Source: Aristolochia californica
Taxonomy: Eukaryota; Streptophyta; Magnoliopsida; Piperales; Aristolochiaceae
Assembly (NCBI GenBank): GCA_029961685.1
Contig: JARWKL010000010.1
Span: 3,224,001-3,288,000 of the forward strand
Reading direction: 5' to 3'
Length of the DNA: 64,000 nt
A program made the translations under genes and the position numbers. The notes beneath the pieces were generated by a model, which saw nothing but the letters and a program-made list of their open reading frames with translations, searched no databases and was not told the origin of the DNA. Shown one piece after another: positions 34,614 through 48,200 of this stretch (position 1 is the first letter of the stretch; each line of letters begins with the position of its first letter).

Positions 34614-35202
34614 AGGTGCATTCATGAAAAGAACTTTTTGTGATGCAAGTACCATCAAATTCGTGGGTGTGGAATTTTTTTTCTTTCCCCGATCTACCTA
34701 ACCAAGAAAAGAACTTCGAAGTAGGAGTTTGACGTCCCCTTTATCGCCATGACTTAAGAAGGCAATCTACAGCTGTCCACTTGTGTTATATATGGCCACT
34801 TTTCTATTACAGGCTTTATGATCTTGTTTTGCTTTCAACATCTGGTAAACTACTGGACGTTATGTGAGCATCGTCCAGGGATTCTACTCCTGAAAACTGA
34901 GTCTGCGAGACGCTTATGTTACCTTTCTCTGCCCCAGCCACTACAATCGACATTTAAAGAAAATAACATTCGATGGACACATTAATTTTTATTAAGATTA
35001 ACTATAAAAATCATATACAATGATGACTATATCCAAAATTTAGATCTATCGGTTACGATAACAAGGGTTCGACCCCATAAATAAAAGAAGAAAAAGAAAA
35101 CAAGAACGAAGCTGCCAAATCTTGGCAAGGTGGTATAGGAACCCTATGAAATGTGTAGGATGAAAACAAATTCTGCCAGTAGGCAATGAAAGTTATTGGA
35201 TT
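34614..35202. other. Intergenic, 3' flank of laccase
   Basis: No gene is recognised. The laccase 3' UTR should lie at the right end. Confidence 0.4.
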
Positions 35203-37599
35203 TCAGCATGCAGGCAGATCAACTGGGGGAGTCTGGACGGCCTGCAGTTCCCCCACGCCGTTCTCAACTAGAAAAGCCATAGCCAGGCCCCATGTGATAT
35301 GAACATCCAGGTGACAGTGCATCAACCAAACTCCTGCATTTAACAAATGTTGACTGATTAGAGACTGCTCTTTGTTATTTTTGATATGTTAAACTGTTAA
35401 TGATTTTGAACAAAAATATTGAATCATCATCTCACCTGGGTTATCTGCAACAAATCGAATAACAGCCCATCCATTGACAGGAACACCAACAGTATTTCTG
35501 AGAGGAGGATCGATTAGGTTGAATTTTTCAGTATCTGTTGCCGAGTTGAAATTTCCAAAACCACTGGCAAGTATGTAGAAATCGTATCCATGAATATGGA
35601 TTGGATGGTTCTCTGCAGCAAAAATGTTTGTTCCCTGCAGCACAATCTGAACCTTTGAACCGTACTTAAGCTTGTAAACTTTCGTCCCCGGCACCGGCTG
35701 CCAGAGGGACTGGCTTACGTTACGAGCAGTATAATCGAATTGCACAGGTGGGATTGCTGGGAAATCCGTAGTGAACACCCCTGGGACTCCATGATGGTGA
35801 GCTTGCAGGAGTGACAGGGTGGAAGGAAGCACGAAGGAGACATTGTTCATACTGGCGGCGAAGCGTTTCCCGTTCGGACCCTGGCACGTCTGGCCCTTGG
35901 GGCAGTCGAATAGCCCCAGCCCCACAGTGAAGAATAGCTGCTCGTCCACATCCATGGGAACAGGAACGTGTGATGGACTCTTGAGACCCGCCGCGAAGGC
36001 GGTGGCAGCACCGGTATCGTTAAAAGCAGGGAGAGTCGGGAAGACTGGTCTGGTGTTGGAACCAGCTTTTGCAGAGCATGGAGCTGATTTGTACTCCAGG
36101 ATGGCAGTGGTGGTGGTGTTGTCGAAAGGCACACCCTGGGCACTAGCATAGGCCCTTGCAGCGACGTAGTACCGGCCTGGTGGTTGGTTGGTGGTGATGA
36201 GAACGTCGGTAGTCTGGCCAGGGCCGAGCATGAGGACGGAAGTGATGAACGGTTTGGTATAGGAAGCATCGGCGGCAACGACAGTCATGGAATGGCCGGC
36301 AATAGACACAAAGAGCTCGTTATTGAGGGCAGCGTTGATGATCCGGAAAAGGTTGGTCTCGCCGGCGTCCACTGGAAATGTAGTTGTCTCTGCAAACTCT
36401 CACCGTTAGTCCATGAGAAGAAAACCAGAACAGTATTTACTCGTCGAGCACGTAGTGATGGAAAACACCTTTGCTGGAGCAATTGTAGAGGTCTCCTGGC
36501 TGCCCATTAACTGTAAACGCATCTGATATATTTGGAGCTGCTCCCGTCCTCGTTGCCTCCCTCACAACATCGATTGGGTTCCTGTCCCACCACTCTCCTG
36601 TACACAGTATACACACCAAGATGGATCATCGTCAAACCACCGGATCACCACCATCGTCAGAGGCTACCGGAAATAAAAGCAGCACTCAAAGAGCAAATTC
36701 AATACCAAACATAACTGCAGCTTCACGCTTGGGCTTGGGGAAAGGATACGAAGAACCCTTTTTAGGATGAATGATGAGGGCTCCGTAAACACTAGCTCTA
36801 AGCCATGAACTGTGTGCATGCCACCAAAGTGTGCCCTCCTGTCCTTCAATGGTGAACCTGTAAGTGTAGCTCCCTCCCGGCCGAATCGGACACTGCGTCA
36901 CGAACTCGGGGCCATCGGCCCACCCCGTTCGCATCTGCCGGACACCGTGCCTTTGATAGAGAAAATGAAGGGTGTGTATTGAGTATAGAAGAAGAAGAAC
37001 GAAGAATAATTTTCCGATGATTTTCATTGAACAGGTATGCAGTTTTTATAGGATTACAACAAGTGCCGTAGCGTGATCTACAATAGAACCGTAGAGTTTA
37101 TAATTTTTCAGAGTTACATATCAGCCTTTTATCTTTATCTCTGTCATTGAGTACTCCATGCATGCATGTATGTTTATATACTAGTCTAACCATAGACACT
37201 CTAAAGTAGCTATCTTTCTCCAACTTACCAATGAATGGTTACATTATATTGAGCTCTGTTCACAACGCTGACAACAAGTGTGTCCCCGTTTCTGACTTCC
37301 AGAGTAGGGCCTGGAAACATCCCATTTACTGTAATGATGTCGTGGGTTTTGCACAGCCTCTTCACTGGTGTTGCTTGAACCTGTTACAGTCCATTGTGCC
37401 ATCCGAAGCAATGAAAGCTTAACTTAGAAAAGAAAGGTTGGAAACGCAGAGAAGGAGAAGAAAAAGTAGAAGAAGAAAGACGTACAACAAAGTCATGGTA
37501 ATGATACTCCGCATTGGCAAATGAAGCAGTAAGAGCAAACAGAAGGCAGAGAGAAAGAAGAATAGAATTCCAGGGCTTCAGACTGTAGAGAGCCTCCAT
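35203..37599 (-). CDS. Laccase (multicopper oxidase)
   Basis: Six exons, 37599-37486, 37380-37229, 36950-36706, 36597-36469, 36389-35436 and 35333-35203, give 574 residues; exons 2-4 (152, 245, 129 nt) have the sizes usual for plant laccases. A signal peptide ends near Ala30 ([10 protein letters not shown]), so the enzyme is secreted to the wall, where laccases oxidise monolignols or other phenolics with O2. All copper ligands are visible: HWHG (88-91), WWHAHS (131-136), HPIHIHG (475-481) and HCHLDVH (537-543). The type-1 copper axial position, ten residues after Cys538, is Leu, as in higher-potential laccases. By resemblance it sits nearest the LAC5/12/13-type group ([19 protein letters not shown]), but I do not assign a number. 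Exon 5 is GC-rich relative to its surroundings. The gene appears intact. Confidence 0.95.
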
Positions 37600-37661
37600 G
37601 ACTGCTGGTGAGTTTAGTGAAGCTCAAATATGTTAATGCAAGGGAGAGTGATAAGTTTTTC

Positions 37662-37669
37662 CTATATAG
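37662..37669 (-). promoter_or_regulatory. TATA box of laccase
   Basis: CTATATAG lies 63-70 bp upstream of the laccase start codon on the minus strand. That gives a short 5' leader of about 35 nt if transcription begins some 30 bp downstream. Confidence 0.55.
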
Positions 37670-39221
37670 CCCTGAAAACAAGGGTTGTTTAAAGGTAGGA
37701 AGATTAGGTTTTGATTTATGAGGACGATGGGTTTCATTTTTTCTCCCTTGTTTCTCCATGCTGGATGGCCAAGATTTTGAGAGGCAAACATTGTTCAACC
37801 CTGTAAGGAGTTGTTGCACCCACTAAGCCTATCACTGAGTAACATTTTCATCAATTCTTGCTTCATAAGTCTTCCCAATGGTGCTTGAACTTTCAAGAAC
37901 ACCATTTTTTAAACCTATCTATATTGTCCGTGAGAGAAATCAAACTTTCTGTTTTAGAAGCAATTGACTGATTCTTTCCATCTTTTTCTCCGTTTTACCT
38001 CATGAGGTTATTATATGCCCATTTTCCCCAGAAGGCGTTTTCCGCCAGCTTTGGTTCCCTGGTAGCTGCTGAAGTTGATGTTTGGTTTAGGGTTGTTAAA
38101 TAAGAATCTTCTAGCCACCTTCAATAGCGAGACGCAGTGAAAGTGAACTCTTACAATAGCAGGGACTGTGAATAATAAGATGAGGGGATGGAAGGTACAG
38201 AGTTTTTTAAGTGTTTGTAAATAAACAAGGGGATGAAGTGTTTTAATGGAGTTGTGAAAGTAAATCGAGAAGGATTAGGTAGCCTGCCAAAGGAACAAGA
38301 ACAGAGAATGGATCCAGGCTTTACTGTATGTTTAATGAAAAGATCCAAGCGTGTTATTATTGGTTAATTGTTAATACTTTAAATGGAGTTGACAAGGATA
38401 CCAATTAGGTGACTTCCCTGCCTTGCCTGCCAACTGATCCCAAACATTGACAGCCCCGTTTAAATAGAATCTATGCATAAACTGGCCCTAACGATACAGT
38501 TTCGTATCTGTTGCACTGCATTGATTTTTAGAATAATAATGGTCGAATTCTTTCTTCTTGTTTTTTGTTTCTAAACAGAGATATTGGCTCTTATATATGT
38601 TGATGAGGATGATAAGTAGATTATGAGAAACTAAAATTGAGTTCCTTTGACATTCAAGACACATTTCAATCAGTTTTAACTGGTTTAAGATATCTATCAA
38701 GGACCAAAACAATGGCTACATAAAGCAAAATGGTCACCTCTTTTGATTTTGAGATAAAACACATTGCAGTAGGTGTTAGGTATCGAGGGTATTGAATCTC
38801 ATCAAATTTGAGACTTATGCAACCGAGTCTATATGTCAATGACAGAAAATAACACGTCTGACAACTGCATCAGCAGTCAGTCTAGGAAAAAGTAAGAAAA
38901 CGCAACTATTTTACAAAATTACATTCGATTTGTTTCCTCAGAATATGCCTAAAACAAAAAAAAAAAAAAAATGGTAAGTTCAACTCTTCTATCAACAACA
39001 GATGGGAACAAAGCATTCAGCCAAACTCTCTCCAAAACATAGTTGTTTGGTCAACTCTTACTGTACCTCAAGGAAGACTCGAGTTTACAAACTTTGTTGT
39101 AAACAAATCTGGTCGCAAGGTAAAAACACTCTGGATGAAAATGTAGAGAAAATTGCACAAACTGCAAATTCAAATTAAGCTGGAATAACGCTGCACCAAC
39201 CAACAAAACTCATATTGAGAT
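37670..39221. other. Laccase upstream region and NAA25 3' flank
   Basis: No gene or element is recognised. A 17-base A run lies at 38954-38970. The NAA25 3' UTR is expected just left of 39222. Confidence 0.45.
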
Positions 39222-42200
39222 CTAGATGAGCTGTTTCAAAGTCCCAAGCAGCTTTAGCTTCGAAAAACAGATGTTATGGAACTCAGTGAGCACCTTAACC
39301 TGCCCATTGATGATCTTCCTTGCCACATTGACTCGACTCCATGACTGTAAAGAATCGTGGATCCGGTCACCCACTTCGGACTTCGAAGTAGACAAAGTAG
39401 CTGCCTCTAATACTTGTAAGACACGCCCAGGACCACTTTTATCAGAGTCCCTTATATGAAGTGATAAGAGTAGTGTATCCATCTTCCCATCCTCTGAAGT
39501 GTCAATCTGTTCCCTTAACCATCGCTGCACCTTTTCTAGTACACTGGTAAGTGTCTGAATTGAACAATTAATTGCTTGCAATACTGGGGCATGTGACTGA
39601 TCTACAGTAACACTTTTCTTCTTCTTTTTCCCAGTGGGCTTTAAGGAACGGATGCATGACTGTATTACAAGTACATGCCAAGATAGGGGTTCTGAAACTA
39701 TTTGGGTCAAAGCTGAAATTGTGCCTCCTGCACATGTAGTGAGGGGCTGTGCAGAGCCCAGTTCCTCGGCAACAAATTTCTCCATTAGTTCATCCACTAG
39801 GAACCATGAATTAAGCCCACATACATCCCCAGCCACAGAAACCTGATCATGACGTGACAAGTTCCATGCATTCACAAACACGGCAAATTGTATCCAGTCA
39901 ACTGCCTCTGAACCAAGATCCTGTTTCCATGCACAAGTTTCAGGATGAGTCAGTGCAAATGCAAGCAAGAAAAAATGAAACTTACGTATCTCATTGCAGA
40001 AAACATACTGTCAATAAAAATACAACCTTGAAAAACTTATTTCCTTCGGAAACATCAACAATCATTTTAATCGCTTCATGGAAAGTAAAGCCAAGGTTTT
40101 TTGCATATCTTTCAAGTAGATAATTCAGCTCAGATTTGCTTTTAATTGTTGATGTAGGCCCATTTGACTCAACACTTTCCTTCAGTGATGAAGCACTCTG
40201 AATTGACAAGTAAATCAACCTAGGCACAAGAGACCTCCTTTCAACAGCTTTACGTGAACTTGCTTCTCTCTTCTCATCTTCTATCTTAGCCTAGATACCA
40301 TAAGTGAAAGAGATGCATGAAAACATTACTGCACAACATTGTATAAAAAGAGGAAGTAATAGTTATTAACTCATTACTAGATAAAAATGCCTTACCTTGT
40401 TTATTTTTTCCTTAAGGCAAAGATCCAAGTCATGTGAGGAGTCCTTTGGAGGATCTATTGATCAAGAATCCCAAAAAGTCAAGGTACACCCCATACATTA
40501 GTTAAAAGGCAGACAATGTTAACAATTCATAATACATTACAGGATGGATACTGTCCTCATGTAATAGCCTATGTAGTAAGCTGCACCTTAGAAAAGCCAA
40601 AGGCTTAAATTGATTTTTTTTTTTTTAAATGACCAAAGGCTTAAATTGTTAACAATGAAAAACCACCAAATGAGAAAAAGATTCAATAGCTCATTGAACA
40701 TGCCAGATAAGTATTTCAGCAGACCTCCAAAACATCCTATGGTTTCATTGTTAAAGTTGGGACCTGTCTGAAAAATGACTAGAAGAGGTTAAGAGGTTTT
40801 TGTCCAACTAACAACCACAGGATTTTTTTTGCATTAACATTGTGGGATTATTCCCTAAAAAAATAAAAAGAGACCAGAAAGTGAACAAAATACACAGGGT
40901 GCAAACAAAAGGAGCCATAAACTAGGCCCAAGAAAAGAGGACCTTTTTTTATTCCATGGTAAAGTTGAGTCAAAGTTCATCCCAACACATCAAAGTTAAG
41001 AAGCCCATTTCCTAACTAATAACCACAGATTTTCTTAACATAATTGAGATTATACCCACTAACACTTATTATTACTCCAATTGAAATTTTAAAATACCTA
41101 AATGCATAGACTGAGCTATTTTTTGATAAAGCAGACTGAGATATTGAAATACCAAACATATAAAAAATGAAGGAAGCTTAAAAGAATGAAATCAACAGAG
41201 GAAATTTTGAAAAATAAAAAAATTAAGAAAATGGTGAACAGTAAGAAGGCTAACCAGCAAAAAATTAAACTCAACTAACCAAGAAGAAAGTTTTTATATG
41301 AAGCCGGTGACCACCATGGACGGCTCTCCACATCTTCGTTGAATGTCATATATTTGAATCGCTCCTCATTCAGCTCAAATGTTTCAGGACCATAGTCCAA
41401 GCTTGCAAATAAAGACTGCATTTTAAAATGGAGAAAATTAAACCTGACAAATCATCACCGTTGCTAAAGTAAATAAAAAAACATACAAAGTGTTTCATAA
41501 AAATAAAAAATAAAATACAGAGTGCACCTCATGCTCTTACCTCTGTTTCATGAAGATTATTTGCTTTCTGCTTTAGCTGCAAGATAGGAGCCTCAATACT
41601 TGCAACAAATAACTGATGAGAATGCTGTAACCGTTCCTTGAACTCAACAAACTCAATCACCTGAAATAAACTAATACTTGTGTACTTATGGAAAATTATT
41701 TTGATTGATTGTGATGTCTGAAATCTAAATTCAGAGAGTTACATAATAAGATGAGATGGCATTCTTGCCTTTGTATAATTACGATGGCGGTATGCAAGAA
41801 AGGTGAGATCTGCAGCTTCTTTCAGGTGATCCTCCATAAACTTAAGATAGTCATTTAGAAGATCAGACAAATTAGACCAAAGGGGTGATCTTAGCATTTC
41901 AGGCAATATGTGGTGGGATGAAGTCTCTAATAAAATATTCTTTATGTCCAACGTCAAGTACCTATATGCACAGACATATGCCCACACAATCAAAGAGATT
42001 GAAACCTTAAGAGCACATCCAACTGCAACATTGTTTCATCTTTTTCCCTGATTGATAAAATAATTTGTTTTCAACTGATCCATTAAATATTGCTAAACAT
42101 ACATTACCATTCATACGCCGATGGAAGGGCACCAAGGTGGGAATACAGATGCACCAAAAGAATCTTGTATTGCCAGATAAATCTGCCAATCAGAATCAAT

Positions 42201-45200
42201 TAACAGTGCAATTAATAAATGCAATTTCAAAAGACAAGACAAAAGCAAGCAACAGGTAAATTGAAAAATAACAATATACAATGCAGAGTAGAAAAGGATG
42301 GTAAGCGGTAGCAAGGTGTATAATATATTTTGAAACAGCAACTGACCATATGGCCATAAAGAACCAAATTGCATTAGCCAACAGCTGTGACCACTTTGGT
42401 AGAGTCAAAAATTAAATGTCAAGGAGGAATAGTAAAAAAGTTGGTATGACCATTAGCTAACATGTGAAACTCATTTTTGTTGATATCAAGGCCAGAAAAG
42501 GTACATATGTGAATGAAAAGATTTTGAATGGCAGATCACTTGATCCCACCATTGACCTTGTTCAGATGAACCATTTTTCCAATGACACCACAGATTCTTG
42601 TATTCTCCAATCTTACATCTGTCACTCCTGAACCTCCCATCTTAGTTCTAATAAACCACATTACCCAACTATGTAAAGATCCTAAATACATTACGTGCAG
42701 CAATTAAAGTACTTCAGGAACTAGGGCTTCATAAATGATCAAGTTCAGAAATAAAGCAAGAGAAGATAAGAGGCAGAGAGGAAAAGACAGAGCATGCTCA
42801 AGAAAGGAGAAAGGACAAAAGAGAGGAATGAGACAAGAAACGGATACAAGAGAGATAGAGATAGAGAGACAGATCTGAGATTGCTACAGCTCAACCTATC
42901 ATCTTATTTATTAAACTCCTGAAAAACAAGCCTATAACTCTTACCTATCAATGAATTGTTCGAGTTTTACTCAAAAAAAAAAAAAAAAAAAAAAAACTCT
43001 TACCTTCTTTACAAGTAATAAATTAAATAAAAACAATAGGTAAAAAAAGGAAATACCCCAAAAACACAAATAACCTCTACTTGCAATAGCAGTAAAAGAA
43101 TACCTAACAGCTTATGTCAGGAAATTGAGAGCTACGGAATGAAATACAGTAGCAAACAGTAGTTCAAACAAATTCACATGACAGGTAATGACCAAGACAT
43201 GCTAAGTAGGGAGATTTAGAAAAAGAATCATTAAAATTGGAACACTCAACTAGTGTTTATTTTGATCCATTAATTTTCACTTCAAATACATCACACTTAA
43301 TGGCCCAAAACATCCACGAGATGTCATCCTCAGCCAATAAGAGTTCATTGACTAACTAGATTGCACAATTCCATAAGTTCTGACATGCTTCCTAAACATT
43401 AAAGGATAATGATCAGGGTTTTCAGTGTAATTTCCTGACAAAGATACCAAGTTTTTAAAGCACAAGAATGAGCCTTCAAGCAATAACAAACAAGCAAAAG
43501 CAACAACAGAAAGAACCCATAACCTAACCTTCTTATAGTTAAGCCAAATTCTGGAACCATAACAGCCTCGACCAAATAACCAAGCTCTCTTGTTTGAAAA
43601 TACAACTAGCATGCAGCAGAAAGATCCAATACATAAGTTCAAAATAATCAATGTTAATAATCACAGCAGAAACAAAATGTACGAGAAAAGAAAAGACCAA
43701 TGAATCAAACCAAAAGTCCAAAATTATTAGCTTAGATACCATGACAAGAACATTGCATGCCAGACAAAGAAGTTCTTCACCATGCATATTTTCCTGCGGA
43801 TCCAAGTCCCGGGAAAATGGCAGGCTTTCAAAATACTTCTCCACCATTTGGGTTGCGAAAACTTCAAGTTCTGTGGAAGATGGATAATAAGAAATTTTAT
43901 AAAGAAGTGACATTAACTAGCCAAAAGCAGTTCAAGGACCAACATTTAATATATGATTCTCAGGTTTGAACAAAAACAATATAGGATTCTTTCTGTTTCT
44001 TTTGAAAGTAAGACTCTTTGATATAGGAAAAACAGTGGATCCCTCTCTATTCTCGATGCCCATACGGCAGCTTAACTAAAAATCGAAAAACACCAGATGA
44101 ATTTGAGGGATATATGCTAAGCAGATCGGGAGAGCGTTTTATAGACTAAGCTTAACTTGCATCTGAGAAGATTATCGTCCACAGATATCCTTGTTGAGGA
44201 AAACCACTGGACATTAGGACCTACATTTGAAACCCGCTCTCATTAGGGATGAAATAATCAAGATAAGCAAACTGCTTTTCAACCATAGCTATAATAGCAA
44301 ACAGGCCATGCCCACATGTATTGAAGAGAAGATCCTCCAATCAGACACTATCAACAACCAATATATATATTTGCTAGGCTTCCAGTAGTCTAGTACACCT
44401 GCCCTCTCCTGATTCATTTTTGGCAGCTCCAAAAACTGCTTACTTCTCCCAATGTGCAAAGAAAGGTAGAATCCTCACTGCTAACTCATTACAAGTAAGG
44501 GTACATGCATACACCACCAAGGTATCTCTCATATTTAACTTTTACCAAATACTCTAGCTAAGAACACCATTGATCTGGTTGTTCAAATTGGGCCAATTCC
44601 TCCCAAAATGACTATCCAATGCTACAATACCTTTTTTCCAACTAAATAAGCTTCAGGTCTTCCAAACAAACCAATGAAAGACTATTTGCCACAACACCAT
44701 TTCTCACAACCAAATAACCAGACTAAAACACAGGATATATGCATGTTACAAAAGGAGGAATCCTATCCACTAAACTCCCCTCCACATCTAGGCCTAAACT
44801 TATAACCAGCCTTTGACATGGAAAACATACAGACAATATAAAAAGAACATACACACAGCCAAAGTGAACATACACATGAGCCACAGAAGAAAAAAGGCAT
44901 AGGCTCAAATTTCCTCTGATACCATGTAGCAGTTAGCTAATTTGTCCCAAAATGACAAACAAAAATTACTAGGCCTTACCTTAATAACAGGCTCAGGATC
45001 TTCCAAACCCAAATTGATGGGACCAGACCCTCCACAAGATCTCATGCCATATAACCAGCCAAGAAAATGACGTACATGTACAGGCCACAGAAGGTTGGAA
45101 CTTCAGCTACCAACAGCGCCCAATGAAGCAAAGGTTCCACCTACCCACAAATTTGTGGAAAAAAAGAATGAGATAGTGTATCATCAATACACCATTGTCC

Positions 45201-48200
45201 CTCGACCTTCTAGGTCTAGGGCACTTTTCTCTTAAGTTGGGTCTTCACCTTTATTGCCTCTACTTAATCCCTAGCTTCCTTGAGCAGTTGATAGCAATCC
45301 TGTGGGGAAGGTTGGAAGGAAACTTTGACACTACACCAAGGCAGCAGTTTCCTAAAGTGTGTATTTAGGAACAAAGTAAGAAGCAGAGAAAGTTGAAGGA
45401 AAAAGCCACTAAATTGGTGGGGTCACCAATTAATACAAATCACTTGCTAATTTGGGGCAAGCAAATTAGCCTAGCTCCACCATCTGCCTAAGTCAATAAC
45501 TAAATAAAACAGAAGGCTACTGGTTGATTTCTTTGGCTTAAGAATCAAGACTCTCTCCTTAGACAGATGACTTGAGTCAATTTGATAAGATATCAAAGAT
45601 CACATAGGCTGGCAAGGGATGGGTATCGTTCAAAACTTGACTAGAACCATTAGATTGGTTTACTCTGCACACTTTTGGTACCGTGAATCCAGAAGGCCAA
45701 AGTTGCTAGCTATCCTCCAAGCACTCAAGATTTTAAATCAAAACTTACAAAATCAACATCTGCTACACCTTGGGAATATAACTCCAACTCTACTTGCTAT
45801 TCTTCAATGAGATTGAAGACATCTATAGATCCTTGACCATCTCCTAGAAGCACACTCTAAAAGAGTAAATAATCTAGCTGGAAATGCCTTGCCAATTGAC
45901 TAGCTTTTACGTTTTCATTTTTTGTTTCTTTTTAGTATGATCTCTTGATGTAGCTGATTTTCTATTTATTTTTCTTCCCCTGGAAGCCCAATGTTTCTTT
46001 TTTTTTTTTTGGAATATTGAATACACACCCACACTCATTAATCCTGGTGAGACTCGAACCCAAGAATGCACACTAGAAACACTAACCCATTCCAACCTTC
46101 GACCGAAAGGCCCATGTCGCAAAGCCGAATGTTACTTAATAAAATATTTGGGGGGGAAAGACTATGATTGATGCAATCATGCAAATATTTGAGAAAATGA
46201 AAGAAAACTAGCAATAACATTCAATCTAAACAATTCCATGTGAAAAGCACATCCTTCTATAAATATATTAAGAAAACATTACAGCATCTAACAGTTCTTT
46301 ATTTTTTAATGCTAGGATCTAACCATTCTCAATCAAATACTTTTAACTTATTTCCACGTAATACAGAAGAGAGAAAAATGAAAGAAGAAGAGAGTAATCA
46401 ATTGCAAATATAGATAGTAATACTCACATGGACATCTTTTACTTTCATCAGGTCATGAATTGGAAAGGAACTTCACTAACAAAAGTTTTTATAGGTAACA
46501 AAGATTTAGAAATTAATTTTTAGTAAAAAATCTTTATAGGTAGCAAAGATTTAAAAATTAATTTTTTAGTATTGCAAAAGGCATAGAAATAAAGAATGAG
46601 CAAAATGTAAGCATGCCAATTACACTATATTCAGAACGAAAAGGGTCAAAAATCAACAAAGGTTTTTATAATATGACAATTAAGAAGTTGAAAAAGAAAA
46701 CTAAATAGAGCTGTACATTAAATGGCAAAGCTACTCTCTCCATCTCCCTTCACTCAGATTCAGTTAACCCATAAGCCACCGTATTGTTCTTTCCACATGA
46801 TCTCTATGAGACCTTCAGTAAGACAATTCTTCAAACTATGGATTTCCATTCCCAGGTAGGTTCACCCCTTCCATGGTTTTTTTCCTTTCTAAAAAAGAGC
46901 CCGATCTATAATTCACTAACATATTTTAACCACCATATACAAACAAGAACCTTTTTCTTTCACACAACAAGATTAACCCTTCTTCATCAGTTTCTTTAGA
47001 TACCATCCATCTTCTTTGAGTTGCCACATTCACAGACAAAAATTTCCAATGCTTTCAGCAATAGTTAAAACCCAATGTAGAAGAAAAAAAAAATCTCCTC
47101 TTTAAACAACTGCTCACTGTCTTTAAAATCATTAGAAAAAAATGCTTATAACTCTTCAAGCTTCTCCAGATTCGAGGACTATCCTTAACACAAATTTCCA
47201 ATAACATAATGCAACAGAGACAAACCCCACAAAGCCCAGAATCCTTGTTTTTAAATTAGAAATCAATTCAAAAGCTCCTCCCAATATTCAGAGATATAAC
47301 TTCCTTTCACACAGGCAATGGAAAGACCCTCCTCTTTTGGTTGGATGGATGGTGTGGTCCCCCGCCTCCTCTCCGAGGATTTCCTGGGGCTCTCTAGAGT
47401 GGGGAGGGACCTCTCTTACTCAGTGGCTAATTCTTGGAAAGATAGCTCATGGAGTCTTACGTTTTGCCGGGGATTAAATGATGAGGAAACTACTGCTTTT
47501 TGCTCTCCTCTCCAGACTCAGCAGCACTACTATTCGTGAGCATGCAGTTGATAAACTGACAAGGAAGCCCAGCATTAATGGCTGATTCACAGTTACATCC
47601 GCCTACTCTCACATGAGCACAAGGCAAGCCTAACATGGAAGCTCTCAACGCCTAATAAAATCAAATTCTTCGTGTGGACGGCCATCGAGGAACAAATCCT
47701 CACCTCTGACAACCTCCATAAAAGAGGTTACACCACCCCCGATCACACTTGTCCCCTTTGTGGTGTGTGTGATGAGACACTCAAGCATGTTCTCTTACAT
47801 TGCGACTTTTCATGGCAAGTCTGGATAAAGATATTTTAGAAGATTGGTCTTCGAATGGGGCTACATCAGGACCTTTTTGGCACTTTTGAGATGGTTATGG
47901 GGATACACCTTCCTAAGTTGGGCAAGATAATTCTTTTGGCATGCCTTGTGTATGTCCCATGGTGTATATGGCTAAAGCGAAACAACCGGAGATTCAACTC
48001 CAAGGCTAGCAACCCGGATAATGTAGCTTCTCAAGCAATGGGCCTTATCTCGAGCTGGCTACATTCTAGGAAGGAGTTTGCTTCTCTATCGCACATCTCC
48101 CTTCGAGAAAATTGGGGTTTGATAGCGCACATGGCGGGCCCCCGTAGGAATCCGGTTATGGCTACCTGGAATCCTCCCCCTTACAACTGCATGAAACTCA

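Noticed and set aside
35819..36510. Long open frames antisense and frame-shifted to laccase exon 5
   Set aside because: They overlap a GC-rich, clearly conserved laccase exon and show no family features; they are composition shadows.
45619..45810. Plus-strand frame with repeated LLAILQ words
   Set aside because: It lies in an NAA25 intron and arises from a short internal repeat; no domain is recognised.
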